Source: Dipteronia dyeriana
Taxonomy: Eukaryota > Streptophyta > Magnoliopsida > Sapindales > Sapindaceae
Reading direction: 5' to 3'
Assembly (NCBI GenBank): GCA_032871835.1
Contig: CM065295.1
Location: forward strand, 39,244,360 to 39,308,359
Length of the DNA stretch: 64,000 bases
The notes under the pieces were generated by a model. It was not told where the DNA came from. It searched no databases and saw only the letters and a program-made list of their open reading frames with translations. Shown in pieces: positions 59,035-64,000 of this stretch. Made by a program: the position numbers and the translations under genes. Each line of letters opens with the position of its first letter. The stretch's first letter is position 1.

Positions 59035-60720
59035 CTTAAAACCAAACACCTTTACCAATATCTCTATATCACCCGTGCCTTTGCCAAATATATATATATC
59101 CCATGCCTTTGCCAAATATATATGATTCACGCCTAATCAATTTGATACTAATTAGTGCGTTGACTTTTTTATTCTTTTTCTCTTTGCATGTGTACTAATT
59201 TGCATCACATGCAAGTTCTAATTTTTTTGTTTTTCTTTTATATATATATATATATCCTATACAGACACTTATATATGTGCACATACCAATTTACATCCAA
59301 TACAATCTCTTGTGTTATTAATTGATATATATATCTTTTAATTATCCTTTTTAAATATAACTAATATATTAAAAGTGATAATAAGTATTTTAAATTTAAA
59401 CTTAAATTCAAATACTTAGATAGATGATTTAGTAAAAATAAAATAATTATATTATTTTATCTTTACCTAAATCCATATATCAACTAACACCCTCCAACTA
59501 ATAGTTAATTAATAATTCATAATTATCAATATAATTAAATAATCTAATTATTTAATTAATTTAACTATTAACATTCATTAATTAAATAATTTCATTATTC
59601 AATTAATTCCCAAATAAACACGTGTCACTTTCGTAACACAACTAATTGGACAATCTAATTAATTTACCATGACCCTTGTTACCTAAATCGATCGGGCTAG
59701 CAAGAGGACCTAATGGACCCATAGTATTTTGAGCTCCAATAATCATTGGAATCATTAATTAAACTCTTTAATTAATATTCATTGATTATTAACTCCGGTG
59801 TTATTCCATAAAAAACTTGAAGCTGTACTCTCTCAACTGTAGACGCTTTTACACAGACCGATACAACTGGGTGTCCATCGATATAGCTATTACACATGGT
59901 GTGATCCCCCGCAATAGTTCATAATTAGAGATGGGTCATAATGTCCATTATACCCCTCTAATTACATATATCCTTTAAGTACCGTTGATTCTATAATGAA
60001 CAATAAATTCTATTTCCTTACTGAATTAGGAGAGCGATTATATTGTCCAAGCCCCGAATCAACCCTTAAGGGAACTACCATCTACTTCTCACAAGAATGA
60101 GTGGATTCCATTATTGTGTACAAACATTCTCAGCCACAAGCCAAATCGTTATCCCAACATACAGAGTATATTGATCAGGAAATGCATCTGACCTCACCCA
60201 TGGTATATCAAAGACCACGATCTAACCTGAAGGAGTCGATAAGACACTCAGGATTAAGATCACCCACATATAGCCATCATTAGTTGATATATATGAATCT
60301 CATCAGTAAACGGATCATGGTGAGAGATTAATATAGATCATGGTGAGAGATTAATATAGATCATGGCCCAGTCCTATTTGATCACATCAAACAAGGTGCC
60401 TCCATTCTTATATCTCATATGAATTATTCAGGATAGAATCATCGTACATTACGGAATGGACCGCAACTATAGATTAACCATAAATAAAGTACCCAACTTT
60501 ATTTGCTATCTATGTACTCTTTAGATTTCACATCTCTTACTGTATCCATCTGTATATGACACTCATATACACAGTTTGAGATTACATCCGACAATCTTGG
60601 ATGTTAAATAAATGCACAAGTTATATAATAAACAACACAACAAAAATGAATTGAACTTTTCCTTTTATTTATTTTATAAATCCATTTACAAATTACATCT
60701 TTAGGGTATAAACCCTAACA
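58554..60720 (-). repeat. 5' LTR of copia II
   Basis: Minus strand starts TGTTAGGGTTTATACCCTAA at 60720 and ends GAACGGGGTTACA at 58554. Contains (TA)n at 58999-59030 and a 23-bp tandem duplication (GATCATGGTGAGAGATTAAT type) at 60314-60362 not seen in the 3' LTR. Confidence 0.88.
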
Positions 60721-61036
60721 ACTACCACCTAAGCGTAGTGGGAGGATTGTACAACAACCTGATCACTATTTAGGTATTATGGAGGCACAAGCTATCGTTC
60801 TGATGATTGTATAGATGATCCATTGTCATTTAAACATGTAATTGAAGATTTTGACAAAGAGGAATGACTTAAAGCCATCAATCTCGAGATAAAGTCTATG
60901 TACTCTAACTCAGTCTGGAACTTGTAGACTTACCAGATGGGATAAAACTCATAAGTTGTAAGTGAGTCTACAAAAGAAACAGATGAGTAGACTGGAAGAG
61001 AGAGACTTTCAAAACAAGGCTAGTGGCAAAGGGTTA
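60721..61036 (+). pseudogene. copia I pol, linker between integrase and RT
   Basis: After the ACTAC duplication the copia I reading resumes as PPKRSGRIVQQPDHYLGIME, the conserved linker before the copia RT. Then come frames with stops, ending TFKTRLVAKGY at 61036, where the next insertion cuts it. The same sentence continues at 63271 with GYTQKERVYYEETF. Confidence 0.78.
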
Positions 61037-61379
61037 TGAAATTTCCCTTTGTCTTTATAGTGTGAATATACCTAGAGGGGGGGGGGGGGGGGGGGGAGGG
61101 TGAATAGGTATATGCTAAATTTTTTGTCTTCATTTAAAACAATGCAATTTTAATAATGCTTAATGAAAATTGCAATCAATGACACAATATTTAAGTGATA
61201 AACCTCCGAAGAGGAAACATCCACGGGTTGATACCACAACCACCGGCAAAAGCAAACCACTATTTCAAATAAGAGCTACACACTCAAGCAATCAACACAT
61301 GCTCTCCAAGCTATCACTCTCACCCTATCTATGAACCTAGTGATCTACTAAGCCGACTTCCTATCCAAGACCTCCTGTC

Positions 61380-61575
61380 TCTAGGAAGATTCCTTGCTCA
61401 CCTATCCGGATCCTCATGACCCTAGGCAAGACTTCTTGCTCAACTATCCGAGTCCTCCCGACGACTCTAATTAAGACTTCCTTGCTCAACAATCCGAGGT
61501 CTCAGACCTCTTGTCGAGACTTCCACTTGCTTAGTTATCCAAGTCCTCCCGACTCTAGCTAAGACTTCTAATTGC
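61380..61575. repeat. 42-bp-class minisatellite in LTR B, about 4 copies
   Basis: Units with TATCCGAGTCCTCCCGAC, CTCTAATTAAGACTTCC and TTGCTCAAC, homologous to the LTR A array but with fewer and more irregular copies. Confidence 0.8.
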
Positions 61576-61950
61576 TCAAATCAAAGAATCACTCTAAGAT
61601 ATGAGACTTCCTACCTCTTTACAAGGCATCTAAGTGATCATGAAAGTAAAACGCAAACAAGCACTCAATATATAAAATGATGATAAACAAATTCTATGGA
61701 CATGCAACTAGATGACTAGATTATACTTTCAAGAGCAATCACAAATGTATCTAGACAACCTAAGCATGTTATCAACTAAGAACTTAGATATGAAGATATA
61801 GACATCAATTGAAACACAACCTAGTTCTTAGAAAATGAAATTAGATCTAGAAATAGTCAATCGAGCATAAGAGCAAAAGATTTCTAGAAGTAATTTCATG
61901 TTTATAAAGTTTAGCACAAATCATTCAATTTATCATAAATCTAGCTAAAC

Positions 61951-62004
61951 TTGAAAATCAAATCAAACTTGAAAATCAAATCAAACTTGAAAATCAAATC
62001 AACA
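61951..62004. repeat. 18-bp perfect tandem repeat, 3 copies
   Basis: AAACTTGAAAATCAAATC three times in a row inside LTR B. LTR A lacks the array. Confidence 0.85.
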
Positions 62005-63270
62005 AACCACAAGATGATATCAAAATCACCCTAGTCATGCTTCTTAATCAAATAGCATCAATCAAAAAGAAGATCTAAGAAGAAAACTATGAAGAAGATG
62101 ATTTTACCAACAAGGATGAAAATCACGAACTGAAGCTCTGATCGCAACAAAAAATCTAGACATCCTTTGGTTCTAAAAATGCTTGGGGTTTGTAGAAATC
62201 TTCAAGACACTCGAAATCGGTTTTTGAATCAAGTGATTTGGACAAGAAATGAAGAAGTTATCACAAAAACAAAAATCAAAATGTTGAGAGAAATTATGCA
62301 CTTGTTCTTCAAATTCGTTTTTCTCAACTTTTCTTATGAATGAGAGGGAATGAGAGGTTTTAAAGAGAAACAAACCAAATGACCATTTTGCCCTCATGCC
62401 TTAGTGCCTCCCTAAGATGGCGCATGTGCATCTCAGGGCAGCAAGGCTTTGGGGCCGAGATGGCCACACGCAATCTCGGGAAGGTGCCAAGTGATGGCTT
62501 GTGCCATCGCACCTCTTCCCTTGCGTTCCTCTCGCTTTCTTCGACCGTTCTTTGGCCTCCAAACTCTGAATTCGAATCCGTTTCAAGATTACGAACTGGG
62601 ACTCCCTCACGGACATGGAAAGATAAGATACTCAACCCAAAAAATAAGAATTCAACTCAATATATGAATACGAATACAATGTATGCAACATGAGTTGAAA
62701 GTATAGTATCTTTTGACTTAGAACTTGAAATCAATATTCTGAGTAACCGAAATGACCGGAACTCAATCATGGATAAACTAAGGCTAAAATCAAGTTCAAG
62801 ATCAAATTTTATACAAACATATAAACAAACAAACACATTTCACATAAGAATGCAAACTACATAGAGATAGTCTCCAATCATGCATTTTCCAAAACATGTT
62901 ACTTTCATACCAATGCATGAGCATTCAACTTCAAATGTGTGAAAGTGTTATACCAAATGATGCGCTACGATACAGAGATAGAAATGTATGAATTGTGTGT
63001 GTGTGCACATTTAATGATGCACAACTAAGCAGGGACACATATGAATGAATTGTGTGTGTGTGTGCGTTTATGCCTTGCAAGAGGAAGAAGAATCTCGATA
63101 CCTTAGCATCCAAGAATAGTACCAATCATCTTGAAGACGAACTTTGCATCATGAGAAGTTGTTTTTCTTCCTTGAAACTCTTATCATCACGAACCACTTA
63201 AGCAACTAAGCATTACAAAGATATGAAGTTTTGTTATGGAATCAAGCCAACACAAATCTAGAACCTAACA

Positions 63271-64000
63271 GGTTATACCCAAAAAGAGAGGGTCTATTAT
63301 GAAGAGACCTTCCGGTAGCTATGTTTAAGTCCATTAGAATTCTCTTGTCCATTGGAATTCTCTTATCCATTTGTACCTATTTCGATTATGAAATTTAGCA
63401 AATGGACATCAAGACTATAGTTTTGAATGACAATCTTGATGAAAGCATCTATATGATACAACCAAAGGAATTCATGTCCTAGGATCAATAGCAAAAGGTT
63501 TGCAAGTTGTAAAGGTCCATTTATGGACTGAAACTTGCATCTAGATCTTGGAACATTAGGTTAGATAATGCTATCAAAACCTATGGCTTTGAGCAAAACA
63601 TCGATGAGTCTTATGTTTACAAGTGTATCTTTAACAAGAAAGTAGTTTTCTTAATCTGATACATAGATGATATCCTACTCATTGGGAATGACGTAGGGTT
63701 ATTGTCGGAAGTAAAGGGCTGGTTGGCTAGCCAATTCTAAATGAAAGATTTGGGAGAGGCGGGTTATATTCTAGGGATGCAACTAATTAGGGATCATAAG
63801 AACAAACTCTTATCATTGTCTTAGGCATATTATATCGATAAGGTACTTGTTCATTTTTCATTGTAGAACTCTAAGAAAGGTAACTTACCTTCTAGGCTTG
63901 GAGTTCACTTGTCTAAGGAATAGTGTCCTAAGCAACATCAAGAAGTTGAGGATATAAGACATGTTCCCCATGCATCTATAGTTAATAGTCTTATATATGT
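63271..64000 (+). pseudogene. copia I reverse transcriptase, partial
   Basis: Copia-type RT: GYTQKERVYYEETF, PFVPISIMKFSKWTS region, SIYGLKLASRSWN, KTYGFEQNIDESYVYKCIF, then the catalytic box YIDDILLIGNDVG with both Asp residues kept, GWLASQF-stop-MKDLGEAGYILGMQL and NSKKGNLPSRLGVHLSK. Stops occur (for example after NKKVVFLI and in QF*MKDLG). The window ends in the stretch before MYAMLCTRPD-type sequence. RNase H and the 3' LTR lie outside. Confidence 0.85.

Larger units (their letters stand above)
51079..60720 (-). mobile_element. Ty1/copia element 'copia II', complete, minus strand
   Basis: 5' LTR 60720-58554, primer site 58548-58537, leader, gag and pol from about 56960 to 53385, polypurine tract, 3' LTR 53235-51079. 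Flanks ACTAT (51074-51078) and ACTAC (60721-60725) match at 4 of 5. Removing it restores the copia I reading ...AHSTLL-PPKRSGRIVQQ. The LTRs are about 2.16 kb, colinear, with scattered differences and a 25-bp-scale indel near 51280. Coding is broken at several places, so it is not active now. Confidence 0.88.
61037..63270 (-). mobile_element. SIRE-like solo LTR B, 2234 bp, minus strand
   Basis: Minus strand TGTTAGGTTCTAGATTTGTG to TTTCA, with TG/CA ends and GGTTA on both sides (61032-61036, 63271-63275), a perfect duplication. Near its minus-strand 3' end is CCTATTCACC followed by a long C run and TCTAGGTATATTCAC, the SIRE/Maximus-type terminus; the C run has expanded to about 19 (plus-strand G run 61075-61096, interrupted by one A). 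Colinear with LTR A, including CCTCCGAAGAGGAAACATCC and the minisatellite. Confidence 0.82.
40806..64000 (+). mobile_element. Ty1/copia element 'copia I', split by three insertions, runs off window
   Basis: 5' LTR 40806-42614, primer site 42616-42627, gag from 44505. Its reading is interrupted by a same-family solo LTR (45362-49688), then integrase (49689-51078), then the complete copia II (51079-60720), then a short pol piece (60721-61036), then a SIRE-like solo LTR (61037-63270), then RT (63271-64000). At each junction the protein reading resumes where it stopped. The 3' LTR lies beyond the window. Long LTRs starting TGTTAGGGTTTATGCCC suggest an Angela/BARE-type lineage, by memory only. Confidence 0.85.

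Noticed and set aside
58939..59136. Frames over the (TA)n tract in the copia II LTR
   Set aside because: Ile-Tyr repeats come from the alternating TA tract. Not coding.
1..64000. tRNA, rRNA or other structural RNA genes
   Set aside because: I looked for T-loop GGTTCGA-type and cloverleaf patterns. The GGTTCGA words found are in hAT-type ends (for example near 23900) and lack matching arms.

Overview
The window looks like nuclear DNA of a eudicot-type flowering plant. It is strongly AT-rich and has spliced genes with GT-AG introns. It is packed with plant transposon families: Ty3/gypsy Tat with two RNase H domains, Ty1/copia with an initiator-Met-tRNA primer site, hAT, Harbinger-like and Mutator-like DNA elements, and a DUF1985 gene of the kind carried by plant Mutator-like elements. 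I see no bacterial operons, no tRNA or rRNA genes and no CRISPR array. Only one host gene is convincing: an intact 11-exon amidase-signature gene at about 33.2-36.2 kb, with a candidate signal-peptide exon 6 kb upstream.

Layout, left part. 1-3.2 kb holds a decayed minus-strand DUF1985 gene with coding minisatellites at its 3' side and a 0.75 kb CTCGATCC-type minisatellite on its 5' side. 3.56-4.71 kb is a Mutator-like non-autonomous element. 4.8-23.9 kb is a decayed hAT element whose minus-strand transposase gene is cut in two by a 14.3 kb Tat-type gypsy element (6059-20406, two LTRs, perfect AAATA target duplication). That gypsy element has gag, protease, RT, two RNase H domains and integrase on the plus strand. 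It also carries an antisense extra gene between pol and the 3' LTR, and that gene is split by a 2.5 kb hAT-like element. Part of another gypsy element (22.4-23.5 kb) lies near the hAT right end.

Middle part. 24-33 kb is AT-rich intergenic DNA, or a very long first intron of the amidase gene. It holds a fold-back MITE, a clean solo LTR (28011-29252, GGTTT duplication) and a Harbinger-like element inside another. The amidase gene follows. At 36.7-40.3 kb four DNA transposons are nested one inside the next, each supported by inverted repeats and a target duplication of the expected size.

Right part. From 40.8 kb to the window end lies one plus-strand Ty1/copia element (copia I) repeatedly split by later insertions: a solo LTR of its own family (45362-49688, itself split by a SIRE-like solo LTR), a complete minus-strand relative (copia II, 51079-60720), and a second SIRE-like solo LTR (61037-63270). 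The interrupted coding sequence resumes after each insertion, so insertion order can be read directly.

Almost every transposon gene is broken by stops, frameshifts or catalytic changes. Nothing here forms a working multi-gene system. The interest lies in the stratigraphy, the antisense gene, an integrase fragment copied into a copia leader, deletions of the gag zinc knuckle or protease active site, and several minisatellites. All family names come from reading translations by eye, without any database search.
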